A stretch of DNA of 64,000 nt, taken from the NCBI GenBank assembly GCA_030019365.1, contig JASEFA010000003.1:186001-250000 (forward strand), given 5' to 3'. This DNA is from Bacillota bacterium. Lineage in GTDB: Bacteria > Bacillota > Sulfobacillia > JACIYH01. Below the pieces are notes generated by a model, which made no database searches, had not been told where the DNA came from, and was given only the letters and a program-made list of their open reading frames with translations. Position numbers and translations under genes: made by a program. This document shows, piece after piece, positions 35,950 through 45,500 of this stretch; positions within the stretch are counted from its first letter, which is position 1, and the number at the start of each line of letters is the position of its first letter.

Positions 35950-37499
35950 TGTTTCTCTTGCTGGGGTTCGTCAATGCCTGGCGCAATCTCTCCCGCAGCG
36001 CGGTTGCCCTCATCGGGGTGGCGCTGGCGGCGGCGGTGTTCACCACTTCCCTCTCGCTGGCGGCCGGCTATCCCGCCGGGGCGCAGGCGGAGTATCGTTT
36101 CGTCCTGGGAGGAGACGTCCTGGTGTTGCCGGCCCGGTACTGGTTTGCCGATCGGGGGGGAGCGCTGGAGCTGGCGAAGGCTGATGCCGACCTGGCCTTT
36201 CCCCTGGCGTACTTCTACCCTGGATCCTTCACGCGCGGGTTCCTGGCCCCGCCGGGAATGCCGGGGATCGTGGACACGGTCGATCTGGCGCGCGAGTTGG
36301 GCTTGGGCGCGGCGGCGGGCGCAGGCGCGGGCCGTGCCGCCCGCGGGGAGCGTACCGCCCGCGTGGGACAGGAGGTGGTGCCGTACTGGCTGCTTCCCGC
36401 CCGCATCATCCGCCAGGTGATGACCCCGGAGGGGCGGACGGTTCAGATGGGTGTCCCGGTGGCCCTGCGGGGAAGAGAAGTGGCGAAGGACCTGGTCTGG
36501 TGGCCGTGCCAGGAGATGGTGCTGGAGGGACGCTACTTCACGCTCGAAGACGAAGGGCAACCGGTGGCGGTTGTCTTCGCAGGGGCGGGGCGGCTGGGCG
36601 AGACCCTGACCGTGCGGGTACCTGCCCTGCGCCGGGAGGGTGCTGAGGTGCGGGGGGACGACCGGGGCTCACGGGAGTTCCCCCTGCAGGTGGTGGGGGT
36701 GCTCAGGCTCCCCCGTCGCCTGGTCACCGTGAGCCGTGGGGGAGACAGACCGGTGACCGTGCCCGTTTCCTGGCAGCCAGGCGAAATCTTCGTTCCCGCC
36801 CGCACCCTGGCCGGGATCTACCGCCACATGACCGGGGAGGAGCTGGACTGGGCGCCGGCCGCCTCGGTGCGACTCACCTCGGTGGCTTACCTGGAGAATG
36901 TGACCTCCCGGCTGAACCGGGTTGATCCCCGCTGGGTAGCCCGCAGCGTCCCCCGGCTGCTCGCGGAGGCAGGCAGCGAGGGGCTGGTGCTCCCCGAGGA
37001 GTGGCGGCGGGGCCTTAGCGGCTTCGCTTACGGCGGCGGGCAGGGCTTTTCTGCGCTGGCACGGGGGACGCCGGCTCCCCCACCCCCTCCCCAACCGGTG
37101 CTTCCCGTCGATCCGGGAGGGGCCGGCATGTACCTCATGTACGCGGTGGCGGGGATGCTGGTGGCGGTGAACATGCTGGTGCTGGTTTCGGGGCGGCAGG
37201 AGGAGATGGGGGTGCTGCGGGCCCTGGGCGCCCGCGGCCACGAGATCCTGGCCATGGTGCTGGGGGAATGCCTGGCGATAAGCCTGGTGGGCAGCGGGGT
37301 GGCCTTCGGTTTCATCCAGCTTCTGGCCACGTGGAACCTGGTGTCGAACCGGGTGCCCTTGGTTCAGGTGGCGGCAAGTACCCTGGACCACCTGGGGCGG
37401 GTGCTGGGGCTGGCTGCCCTCATGGCGGTGGTGTTCGGGCTCATCCCCGCCGGGCGGGCCCTGCGGCGGAGCCCCGTTGACCTGCTCAAGGGCCTCTGA
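35949..37499 (+). CDS. FtsX/MacB-type ABC permease, second copy
   Basis: 516 residues from ATG 35949. First helix near 15-38, a large external domain (about 45-385), then three helices to the C-terminus. SGRQEEMGVLRALGARGHEI is the coupling motif and LIPAGRALRRSPVDLLKGL the typical end. An Ala/Gly/Arg-rich insert near 120-138 and a Pro run near 379-386 sit in the external domain. With the first permease it would form a heterodimer. Exported substrate unknown; the family handles lipids, lipoproteins, peptides and cell-wall signals. It precedes the third GlmL gene by 32 bases. Confidence 0.87.
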   Translation: MFLLLGFVNAWRNLSRSAVALIGVALAAAVFTTSLSLAAGYPAGAQAEYRFVLGGDVLVLPARYWFADRGGALELAKADADLAFPLAYFYPGSFTRGFLAPPGMPGIVDTVDLARELGLGAAAGAGAGRAARGERTARVGQEVVPYWLLPARIIRQVMTPEGRTVQMGVPVALRGREVAKDLVWWPCQEMVLEGRYFTLEDEGQPVAVVFAGAGRLGETLTVRVPALRREGAEVRGDDRGSREFPLQVVGVLRLPRRLVTVSRGGDRPVTVPVSWQPGEIFVPARTLAGIYRHMTGEELDWAPAASVRLTSVAYLENVTSRLNRVDPRWVARSVPRLLAEAGSEGLVLPEEWRRGLSGFAYGGGQGFSALARGTPAPPPPPQPVLPVDPGGAGMYLMYAVAGMLVAVNMLVLVSGRQEEMGVLRALGARGHEILAMVLGECLAISLVGSGVAFGFIQLLATWNLVSNRVPLVQVAASTLDHLGRVLGLAALMAVVFGLIPAGRALRRSPVDLLKGL

Positions 37500-37531
37500 C
37501 TGACGAGGCTCGATGGAGCGGAGGTGGAAGG

Positions 37532-39352
37532 ATGACCGCGTGCGTTTTGGCCCTGGACGTAGGGAGCACCACCACCAAGGCCACCCTCTTCCGGGAGGAG
37601 GGGGAAGGGTGGCAACTGGCCGGGCAGGCCAACGCCCCCACCACGGTGGAACGCCCGGTGGAGGACGTGATGGTGGGGGTGAGGGAGAGCCTCCGCCGCC
37701 TGGAGCAGGCTACGGGCGAGATCCTCCTGGACGAAAGAGGGGAGCTCATCCGGCCCCACCAGGGCGACCGGGGCGTGAACCTGGCCGTGGCCACCTCCAG
37801 CGCCGGGGGTGGCCTGCAGATGCTGGTGGCGGGGGTGATGCGCGAGATCACGGCCGAGAGCGCCGAACGGGCGGCCCTGGGGGCGGGGGCCATCGTGGTG
37901 GACGTGCTGGCCATCGACGACGGGCGCACCCCGGTGGAGAAGGTGCACGCCATCCGCAACCTGCGCCCGGACATGGTGCTGCTGTCGGGTGGGACCGATG
38001 GCGGCGGGGTGTCCCACGTGGTGGCCCTGGCTGAGTCCCTGCGGGCGGCCCGCCCCCGGCCCCGATTCGGGGAAGGGTTCCGCCTGCCGGTGGTGTACGC
38101 GGGGAACGTGCGCGCCCGGCCTCACGTGGAGGAGCAACTGGGTGCGGATTTCCTGGTTTCCACGGTGCCCAACCTGCGTCCCGTGCTGGAGAGGGAGGAA
38201 CCGGAGCCGGCCCGGCAGGAGATCCTGCGCCTGTTCCTGGAGCACGTCATGCAGCATGCTCCCGGCTACCCCCGGTTGCTGGAGTGGACGGGGGGGAGCA
38301 TCCTTCCCACTCCGGTGGCAGCGGGTCACGCCGTGCAGAGGGTGGCAGAGAGATTGCGCAGCAATGTGCTGGCGGTGGACATCGGAGGCGCCACCACCGA
38401 CGTCTTCTCCGTGGCGGGGGGTGCCTTCCACCGCACCGTCTCCGCCAACCTGGGCCTGGCCTACAGCAGCCCGCACGTGTTCGCCCGGGCCAGCTTCGCC
38501 AACCTGGTCCGCTGGCTGCCCTTTTCCGTGTCCGAAGACGAGCTGCGCAACTGGATCGGCAACAAGATGATCCGTCCCACCCTGCTGCCCCAGACGGCGG
38601 AGGAGCTCATGGTGGAGCACGCCCTGGCCCGGGAGGCCATGCGCCTCTCCTTCCGCGAGCACCAGCGTCTGGCCAGGGAGCTCAAGGGCGTCCAGATGCA
38701 GCGCACCATTGCCGACATTTTCTCACCCCGGCCCTCGGGTGCCCCGGTGGTCGAGATGCGCACGGTGGACGCCATCGTGGGCTCGGGCGGCGTGATATCC
38801 CACGCTCCCCGGGGTCAGCAGGCCCTGCTCATGCTGCTGGACGGGCTGGAGCCGGAGGGGATCACCGAGCTTTACTGGGACCGGGGTTTCCTGCTTCCCC
38901 ACCTGGGAGCCCTGGGGGATGCCGACCCGGACATGGCCATGGGCCTCCTGGACCGGACCCTGGTGCACGTGGCCACCATCATTGCCCCGGTGGCGCCGCG
39001 GGCGCGGCCCACCACCCAGATCGCGGAGATGGTGATCAGGCGGCGGGGTACCGTGGGCAGGGAAATCATCCGGCAGGGGGACTTCCGGATCTTCCCCTGG
39101 TACCGGGGAGAAGTGCTCGAGGTGGAGCTGCGTCCTGCCCGCACCGTGGACGTGGGCGAAGGACCGGGCAAGCTGGTGCGGGCCCGGTTGGAGGGGGGCG
39201 AGTACGGGGTTATCCTGGATGCCCGGGGACGGCCCCTGTCTCCTCCCGAAGATTCCATGGAGCGCCGCGACTGGCTGCTGGGGATCATGCAGTTCCTGGA
39301 GGCCTACCCCAAGAGTGCCCTGGACGGCCTGCGGGCCGGCGCCGGGCGGTAG
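37532..39352 (+). CDS. GlmL/MutL-family ASKHA ATPase, copy 3
   Basis: 606 residues from ATG 37532. LDVGSTTTKATLF at about 8-20, VDIGGATTDVFSVAGG near 281, GSGGVISHAPRGQQALLML near 415. Copies 1 and 2 read SANLGMSYSICNVL where this has SANLGLAYSSPHVF, and it lacks their SIFMMP segment, so copies 1 and 2 are closer to each other than to copy 3. It is followed by its own partner gene after 15 bases. Probably in one transcript with the ABC genes upstream. Confidence 0.9.
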   Translation: MTACVLALDVGSTTTKATLFREEGEGWQLAGQANAPTTVERPVEDVMVGVRESLRRLEQATGEILLDERGELIRPHQGDRGVNLAVATSSAGGGLQMLVAGVMREITAESAERAALGAGAIVVDVLAIDDGRTPVEKVHAIRNLRPDMVLLSGGTDGGGVSHVVALAESLRAARPRPRFGEGFRLPVVYAGNVRARPHVEEQLGADFLVSTVPNLRPVLEREEPEPARQEILRLFLEHVMQHAPGYPRLLEWTGGSILPTPVAAGHAVQRVAERLRSNVLAVDIGGATTDVFSVAGGAFHRTVSANLGLAYSSPHVFARASFANLVRWLPFSVSEDELRNWIGNKMIRPTLLPQTAEELMVEHALAREAMRLSFREHQRLARELKGVQMQRTIADIFSPRPSGAPVVEMRTVDAIVGSGGVISHAPRGQQALLMLLDGLEPEGITELYWDRGFLLPHLGALGDADPDMAMGLLDRTLVHVATIIAPVAPRARPTTQIAEMVIRRRGTVGREIIRQGDFRIFPWYRGEVLEVELRPARTVDVGEGPGKLVRARLEGGEYGVILDARGRPLSPPEDSMERRDWLLGIMQFLEAYPKSALDGLRAGAGR

Positions 39353-39367
39353 GGCGAGGTGGGCAAG

Positions 39368-40471
39368 ATGAGCGACCAGACTGTCATCAGACGGGAGCGA
39401 CGTCTCCCCTTCCCGGGAGAGGTGCTGGTGGAAGTGGGCCAGGTGGTGGAGCCCCAGACCGTGGTTGCCCGCACCACCGTGATGCCGGGCATGCCGTATG
39501 TGGTGGAGGTGGCCCGCGAGTTGGGGGTCGAACGGGGAGAGGTGGGGCGGTACCTGCTCAAGGTGCCCGGGGAGAGGGTGGCCACCGGTGAGGTTCTGGC
39601 CCGGGCGGACAGGGGGTTGGGGGGTGTCCGGGAGTGCCGCAGCCCCTGCGAGGGAGAAGTGGAGACGATCCTGGTGGCCCACGGGCAGGTGCTGGTGCGG
39701 GAGGATGCCCGCAAGGCCGCCCCCGTGGTGTGGGTGGATGTGGCCCGTCGCCTGGACGTGCCGCCCCACCGCATGCGCGCTTTCCTCCGGGTCAGGGAGG
39801 GGGAAGAGGTCTCCGCGGGCCAGCTCATCGCCCAGGGCATGGAGGGGCTGATGGCAGACCGGGTGTATGCGCCCGCGGGCGGGGTGGTGGAGGCGGTGGA
39901 TACCCGCACGGGCGGGGTGGCCATCCGCCGGCCCCACCGGCCGGCCGAGGTGGACGCTTACCTGGCGGGGCGGGTGGTGGAGGTCTTCCCCGAATGGGGG
40001 GCGGCCGTGGCCGCTCTGGGTCACCAGGTGACGGGCGTGTTCGGCATCGGGGGACAGGCGTACGGCATCCTGCGGGCGGCCGTGTCGAATGCGGAAGAGG
40101 TATTGGACGCCGGGGCGATCTCCGACGATGACGCGGGGAAGGTGCTGCTGGGCGGTGCCCTGGTGACCCTGGACGCCCTCCGGCGAGCCCGCCAGGCCGG
40201 GGTGCGGGGCATCATCAGCGGGGGTGCCCAGCAGGGGGATCTGGTTGCCTTCACCGGCCGGGAGATGGTGGTGGGGATCACCGGGCAGGAGCCGGTGCTT
40301 ACGGTGGTGATCACCACCGGGTTCGGCAGGCAGGCCATGGACGCCGGTCTGTTCGCCCTGCTGGCGTCCTGCGGCGGGCGCCCGGTTTCCCTGGACGGCA
40401 CCACGCAGGTGCGGGCGGGCGCCGTGCGCCCCGAGGTGCTCGTCCCCGTGGAGCCCGCCCCCGCCCCCTGA
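39368..40471 (+). CDS. Barrel-sandwich partner protein of GlmL, copy 3 (no KOW-like end)
   Basis: 367 residues from ATG 39368, with GAGGTG 7 nt upstream (GTG 39359 is an alternative). RRLPFPGEVLVEVGQVVEP, VPGERVATGEVLARA, VREGEEVSAGQLIAQG and RVYAPAGGVVEAVDTRTGGV make up the barrel-sandwich part in the long form, as in copy 1. GKVLLGGALVTLDALRRAR, VGITGQEPVLTVVITTGFG and SLDGTTQVRAGAVRPEVLVP correspond to the conserved middle. The protein stops there, so the KOW-like domain of copies 1, 2 and 4 is missing. Confidence 0.86.
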   Translation: MSDQTVIRRERRLPFPGEVLVEVGQVVEPQTVVARTTVMPGMPYVVEVARELGVERGEVGRYLLKVPGERVATGEVLARADRGLGGVRECRSPCEGEVETILVAHGQVLVREDARKAAPVVWVDVARRLDVPPHRMRAFLRVREGEEVSAGQLIAQGMEGLMADRVYAPAGGVVEAVDTRTGGVAIRRPHRPAEVDAYLAGRVVEVFPEWGAAVAALGHQVTGVFGIGGQAYGILRAAVSNAEEVLDAGAISDDDAGKVLLGGALVTLDALRRARQAGVRGIISGGAQQGDLVAFTGREMVVGITGQEPVLTVVITTGFGRQAMDAGLFALLASCGGRPVSLDGTTQVRAGAVRPEVLVPVEPAPAP

Positions 40472-40559
40472 GCCAGTGCCCCCATCCCTGAGCTGGCGTC
40501 CCTGTCGGTTGGACTCCTGTGCCCGGGGGTACCGGGCTGCCTCCGGCTGAGCTACGGCC

Positions 40560-40976
40560 ATGACGCGCGCACAGAGATTGGGCATCGTCGGCATATGTGC
40601 CTTCGCTGCGGCGGAGCTTCTCTGCGACCTGGCCCAACTGATCTGGTCCGGGATGCCGCCTTTCGTGCGCCTGCTGGCGCTCGTCCTGATCACCAGGCTG
40701 GTGGGTGACTTCTGTTACTGGCGCCTGGAACCGCGACGCCGCACCTGGCTTTACTGGGACGACTACCTGGCCCACCACGTTTTCCCCCACTTCCTGTGGG
40801 GTGTGCCCCTGGCAGTGGCCCAGGCGCTGGCGGTCATGTGGTTCGTTTCCGTCTTCTGGGTGCACCTGCTGGCGGTGAGCGCGTTGCCCGCCACCATCCT
40901 TTACGTCATAACCCGCTACCTGGACGAACTCGCTGAGGACCGCGGTCACCGTCCCGGCCGCCGCCTGGAACCCTAG
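40560..40976 (+). CDS. Small membrane protein of unknown function
   Basis: Not recognised. 138 residues with about four helices (near 8-28, 36-55, 76-98 and 100-117) and a Trp/Tyr-rich loop, RRRTWLYWDDYLAHHVFPHF. ATG 40560 has no clear ribosome site. It lies after the third partner gene, separated by 88 bases with a 6-bp hairpin (GCCCGG/CCGGGC, 40521-40537), and converges on the methyltransferase. Confidence 0.65.
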   Translation: MTRAQRLGIVGICAFAAAELLCDLAQLIWSGMPPFVRLLALVLITRLVGDFCYWRLEPRRRTWLYWDDYLAHHVFPHFLWGVPLAVAQALAVMWFVSVFWVHLLAVSALPATILYVITRYLDELAEDRGHRPGRRLEP

Positions 40977-40988
40977 CCTGGCTTGGGC

Positions 40989-41020
40989 GCAATGCGCATC
41001 CGTCGGCCCCGCATTGCTTT
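40989..41020. terminator. Hairpin between convergent genes (possible bidirectional terminator)
   Basis: GCAATGCG (40989-40996) and CGCATTGC (41010-41017) are perfect 8-bp inverted repeats with a 13-nt loop, followed on the plus strand by TTT. It falls exactly between the stop of the membrane protein (40976) and the stop of the minus-strand methyltransferase (41020), where a two-way terminator is expected. The T-tract is minimal. Confidence 0.55.
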
Positions 41021-42021
41021 CAGCCGGACACACAACCGGCAGGAGGGCTGTTCTCCTCGATGACCGCACTCGGGAAGAGGCCGTGGTGGTACTTCGCCAG
41101 GCGTGACCTGGCCAGCTTGAAGTACGCGGGGTCGATCTCGAAGCCGATACTGTTCCGTCCCCACAGGCTTGCGGCAAGGTTGGTGGTTCCGGTTCCCATG
41201 AATGGATCCAGGACCGTGTCACCCACGAAACTGAACATGCGAACCAGTCTCTCGGCAAGTTCCAGGGGATACGGTGCTGGGTGCTGGGTCGTCGATGCGC
41301 CGGGAAGGCTCCATATTTGACTGAACCACGACTTGTGAGCCTGTTCAGGAATCACGCTGAGGATCCTTGCTGCCGGCGTCGGCCTGCGGTACGCACCGGG
41401 CTTCCGCTGCATGAGTATGTACTCGATGTCGTTCTTTATGATGGCGTTGGGCTCATAGGGCTTGCCCATGAAACTCGAGCCATTCTGGACTTCGAGTGAA
41501 GCGTTTGTAATCTTATGCCATATGATGGGGGCGAGGTTGTCGAAGCCCAACCGTCGACACCTTTCCTGGATGGAGGCGTGAAGCGGCACAACCATATGGC
41601 GGCCGTTCGACTTTCGCGACAAGCACACATCGCCTACCACTATGACCAGACGACCACCCTTAACGAGCACCCTAAAGCAGTGCCGCCAGACCAGGTCTAA
41701 CTGGTCGAGGAACTCCTCATAGTCCTCCACGTGTCCCAACTGGCCAGGCACATCCCTGTATTCCTTTAGAGTCCAGTAGGGAGGAGAGCACACCACCAGA
41801 TGAACGCTGTCGTCCCGCAGGCGGCTCATGTCCCTGGCATCCCAGAGGCAGAGTGAATGAGTGGTTCTCACGCAGCGTGCTGCCTCTCCCATGCGCTGGA
41901 TGAGACTGGCATCCTTCGCGATCTTGGGAAGGAGAACTTTCAACTCCCGGGCATCGAGCTTGACGCCTGGGAAGTACCGTGCCACGACTCCCTCCAAAGA
42001 CAAGTCGGACCACTCGCTCAC
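41020..42021 (-). CDS. Site-specific DNA methyltransferase (beta-class, SPPYW type)
   Basis: 333 residues from GTG 42021, with TGAGGAGACA immediately before it. Motif IV is VCSPPYWTLKEY near residue 78 and motif I, DPFMGTGTTNLAASLWGRN, comes later near 267. This beta-class order with SPPYW indicates exocyclic amino methylation, N4-cytosine or N6-adenine. GFEIDPAYFKLA follows as the acidic SAM-binding turn. GC is visibly lower than the flanks and the gene runs against all neighbours, so it is probably acquired. No restriction endonuclease is recognisable nearby, so it may be solitary. Confidence 0.88.
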   Translation of the reverse strand: MSEWSDLSLEGVVARYFPGVKLDARELKVLLPKIAKDASLIQRMGEAARCVRTTHSLCLWDARDMSRLRDDSVHLVVCSPPYWTLKEYRDVPGQLGHVEDYEEFLDQLDLVWRHCFRVLVKGGRLVIVVGDVCLSRKSNGRHMVVPLHASIQERCRRLGFDNLAPIIWHKITNASLEVQNGSSFMGKPYEPNAIIKNDIEYILMQRKPGAYRRPTPAARILSVIPEQAHKSWFSQIWSLPGASTTQHPAPYPLELAERLVRMFSFVGDTVLDPFMGTGTTNLAASLWGRNSIGFEIDPAYFKLARSRLAKYHHGLFPSAVIEENSPPAGCVSG

Positions 42022-42028
42022 TGTCTCC

Positions 42029-42205
42029 TCACGTCCCCCCCTGAATGGACGGGTTGCGAAGTACGGTTTCCTGAACCAGCCTGTCGAACATCGCGTTGAG
42101 TTCCGGCTCCGGAGTTATCAGTACCGGCCCCGAACGGAAGTCCACCTCAATCACAGAGAATGCACGTATTGCCTCGTCGAGGCTAACAGGATGGGCCTGT
42201 TCCAC
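42029..42205 (-). CDS. 58-residue protein upstream of the methyltransferase
   Basis: A short gene read on the minus strand: GTG at 42205, GGAGG 9 nt before it, stop TGA at 42029, 7 bases before the methyltransferase start. The product begins MEQAHPVSLDEAIRAF and ends VLRNPSIQGGT, with a balanced mix of acidic and hydrophobic residues like a real small helical protein. A run of seven Gs near its end puts it in a different frame from the methyltransferase. It could be a small regulator or partner. No family recognised. Confidence 0.55.
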   Translation of the reverse strand: MEQAHPVSLDEAIRAFSVIEVDFRSGPVLITPEPELNAMFDRLVQETVLRNPSIQGGT

Positions 42206-42503
42206 CGATCATCGCCTCCGCGTACGGCTGGTGCAAGCCGAGCACATCCGACTCTTTCGCTGGCCATTATTCTCCTGGAGACTGGTTGATTCCTGCGGCA
42301 CCTGGTTATGTGGGTGCGTTCAGGCAGGAGGCCCTGGCACGGGGGGCGAATTACGGTGAGGCGGCCAGCATCCCCGCCAGAGGTGCAGACCGCGCGGAGG
42401 CAACGCCCGCCCCACTGCGCAAGTGGGGTGGATGGCGCCCGTCGGGCGGTGCAGAAGGGAGAGGCGGGGTCGTGAGCCCCGGCCTGGAAACGGAGGAAGA
42501 GTC
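42206..42503. other. Intergenic region between the methyltransferase island and the formate dehydrogenase operon
   Basis: About 300 bases. On the minus strand, a 38-codon frame (ATG near 42270) has an AGGAG ribosome site. Another minus frame (about 42215-42270) reads VLGLHQPYAEAMIGGTG and then a stop, resembling the first strand of an ASCH domain; these may be gene debris. On the plus strand no convincing promoter is seen. A GGAGGAAGA ribosome site at 42492 serves the next gene. Confidence 0.4.
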
Positions 42504-45500
42504 ATGCCTGCTCTGGAGGAATTCTCGCGGCGACGGCAGGAGCTCATGGCCCGGAGGGCGCGCGCGCCCGGCCTGGAGATCTACGTGGGGATGGGGACCT
42601 GCGGTCTGGCGGCAGGGGCCCAGGCCGTTTGGGACGCCGTGGAAGAACAATTGCGCGAGCGGGGCATCTCCGCCCGCCTGGTCCGCACGGGATGCATCGG
42701 CATGTGCGAGTCCGAGCCTCTGCTGGACGTGGTGCGGCCGGGCGAGCCCCGCATCACTTACGGAGGGGTTTCGGCGGAAGCGGTGCCCGAGATAGTGGAA
42801 AAGCACGTGCTCGGGGGGTATCCCGTGGAAGAGCACGTGATCGGACAGATCACCGATCCCGCCCGCCCCTACCAGGAGCTCCCCTTCTATGCCAAGCAGC
42901 GCAGGCTGGTGCTGGCGCGGACGGGGTTCATTGACCCCCGCAGCATCGAGGACTACCTGTCCCTGGGCGGTTACGGGGCGCTCCTCAAGGTGCTCACCTC
43001 CATGACGCCCGAGCAGGTCATCGCGCAGGTCACGCGCTCGGGGCTACGCGGGCGGGGCGGGGCCGGCTTCCCCACCGGGCGCAAGTGGGAGGCCACCCGG
43101 TCCGCCAACAGCCGCAAGAAGTACGTGGTGTGCAACGGCGACGAGGGTGACCCGGGCGCCTTCATGGACCGCAGTGTGCTGGAGGGCGATCCCCACGCGG
43201 TCCTGGAGGGGATTATGATCGCCGCCTACGCCATCGGGGCGGACGAGGGTTACCTGTACATCCGGGCCGAGTACCCCATGGCGGTGCGCCACGTGCGCCT
43301 GGCCATCGAGCAGGCGCGGGAATGGGGCCTGCTGGGTGAGTACATCCTGGGCACCGATTTCTCCCTCGACCTGCACGTCAAAGAAGGTGCGGGCGCCTTC
43401 GTGTGCGGTGAGGAGACGGCGCTTTTGGCTTCCATCCAGGGAGAGCGGGGCATGCCCCGTCCCCGGCCCCCCTTCCCGGCGCAGTCGGGCCTGTGGGGCC
43501 AGCCCACCAACATCAACAACGTGGAAACCTACGCCAACGTCCCCGCCATCATGACCAACGGGGCGGAATGGTTCGCCCACGTGGGCACCGAGCGTAGCAA
43601 GGGCTCCAAGGTGTTCTCCCTGGCCGGGAAGGTGGCCCGCACCGGGCTGGCGGAAGTGCCCATGGGGATGAGCCTGGGCGAGCTCATATTCGACGTGGGT
43701 GGCGGCATCAGCGGGGGCAAGAAGTTCAAGGGCGTGCAGATCGGCGGGCCATCGGGTGGGTGCCTTCCCCCGGAACTCCTCAACACGCCCATCGACTACG
43801 ATTCCCTCACGGCGACGGGGGCCATCATGGGGTCGGGCGGCCTGGTGGTGCTGGACGAGGACACCTGCATGGTCGACCTGGCCCGCTTTTTCCTCAACTT
43901 CACGCAGAGCGAGTCCTGTGGTAAATGCACTCCCTGCCGCGAGGGTACGAAGCGCATGCTGGAGATTCTTACCCGGATATGCCAGGGGAAGGGCGAGCCG
44001 GAGGACCTGGGGCGCCTGGAAAAGCTGGCCCTGGTGGTCAAGGATACTTCGCTGTGCGGTTTGGGGCAAACCGCTCCCAACCCCGTGCTCACCACCCTGC
44101 GCTACTTCCGGCACGAGTACGAGGCTCATGTCATCGCAAAGCGGTGCCCGGCCTCGGTATGTGCCTGGCTGTTCACCTCGCCCTGCCAGAACGCCTGCCC
44201 GGCCGGGATCGACATCCCCATCTACCTGGACCACATCCGCAACGGGCGTTTCCGGGAGGCCTACTTCGTAATCAAACGGGACAATCCCCTGGCCGCGGTG
44301 TGCGGCCGGGTGTGCGACCACCCCTGTGAGGGCAAGTGCCGGCGGGGCCAGCTCGATGACCCTCTGGCCATCCGCCTGCTCAAGCGGGCAGCCACCGACT
44401 GGGTCCTGGAACACGACGACCGGCTACCCAATTTCACGGTCCGGTCACCCCGGGGAGTACGGGTGGCGGTGGTGGGATCCGGCCCGGCGGGACTGAGCTG
44501 CGCCCACTACCTGGCTCTCAAGGGTTATCAGGTTACCGTGTTCGAAGCCTTGCCGGTGCTGGGAGGCATGCTGCGTACGGGTATCCCCGAGTACCGGCTG
44601 CCGCGGCGGGTGCTGGATGCCGAGATCCAGTCCATCATCGACCTGGGCATCGAGGTCAGAACGGGGGTGCGGGTAGGCGACAACCCCACCCTGGAGGATC
44701 TCAAGCAGGAAGGCTTCCCCGCCATCTTCCTGGCCCTGGGGGCCCAGGGGAGCCCCCCCCTGGGGGTGCCCGGAGACCGGCTTGAGGGCGTTTACCCGGG
44801 TGTGGAGTTCCTGCGCCGCGTGAACCTGGGGCGGACCCCCGATCTCACCGGCAAGAGGGTGGTGGTGGTGGGCGGCGGGAACGTGGCCATCGACGCCGCC
44901 CGCACCTCGCTGCGGCTGGGCGCCTACTCCGTGCGGGTGGTCTACCGCCGCCGGCGGGACGACATGCCCGCCATACCGGAGGAGGTAACCGAGACGGAGC
45001 GGGAAGGGATCGGGTTCACCTGCCTGGCCGCCCCGGTGCGGGTGGCGGGAGAGGGGCGGGTGAGCGGCGTGGTTTGTCGGCGCATGGCCCTGGGTGACTT
45101 CGACCGCGATGGTCGTCGCCGGCCGGTGCCCGAACCGGACTCCGAGTTCACCCTCGATGCGGATGTGATCATCAGCGCCATCGGGCAGGCGGTGGAATCG
45201 GCCTGGGGTCAGGTGGCAGGCCTTCGGGTGGGCCGGGGCGGGGTAGTGGATGTGGACGCCCGCACCCTGGCCACGGGGGTGGAGGGGGTATTCGCGGGCG
45301 GCGACTGCGTGTCCGGCCCCGCCACCGTGATCGAGGCGGTGGCGGCGGGCAAGCGAGCTGCCGCGGCCATCGACCGTTACCTGGGCGGTGACGGCGAGGT
45401 GGTGCCGGGTTATCCCCTGGACCGGCGGCTCTCCGGCGAGATCATAGAGACCACCGTGCGCAGACATCCGGTGCTGGCCCTCGAGCCTGACCGGCGCGCC

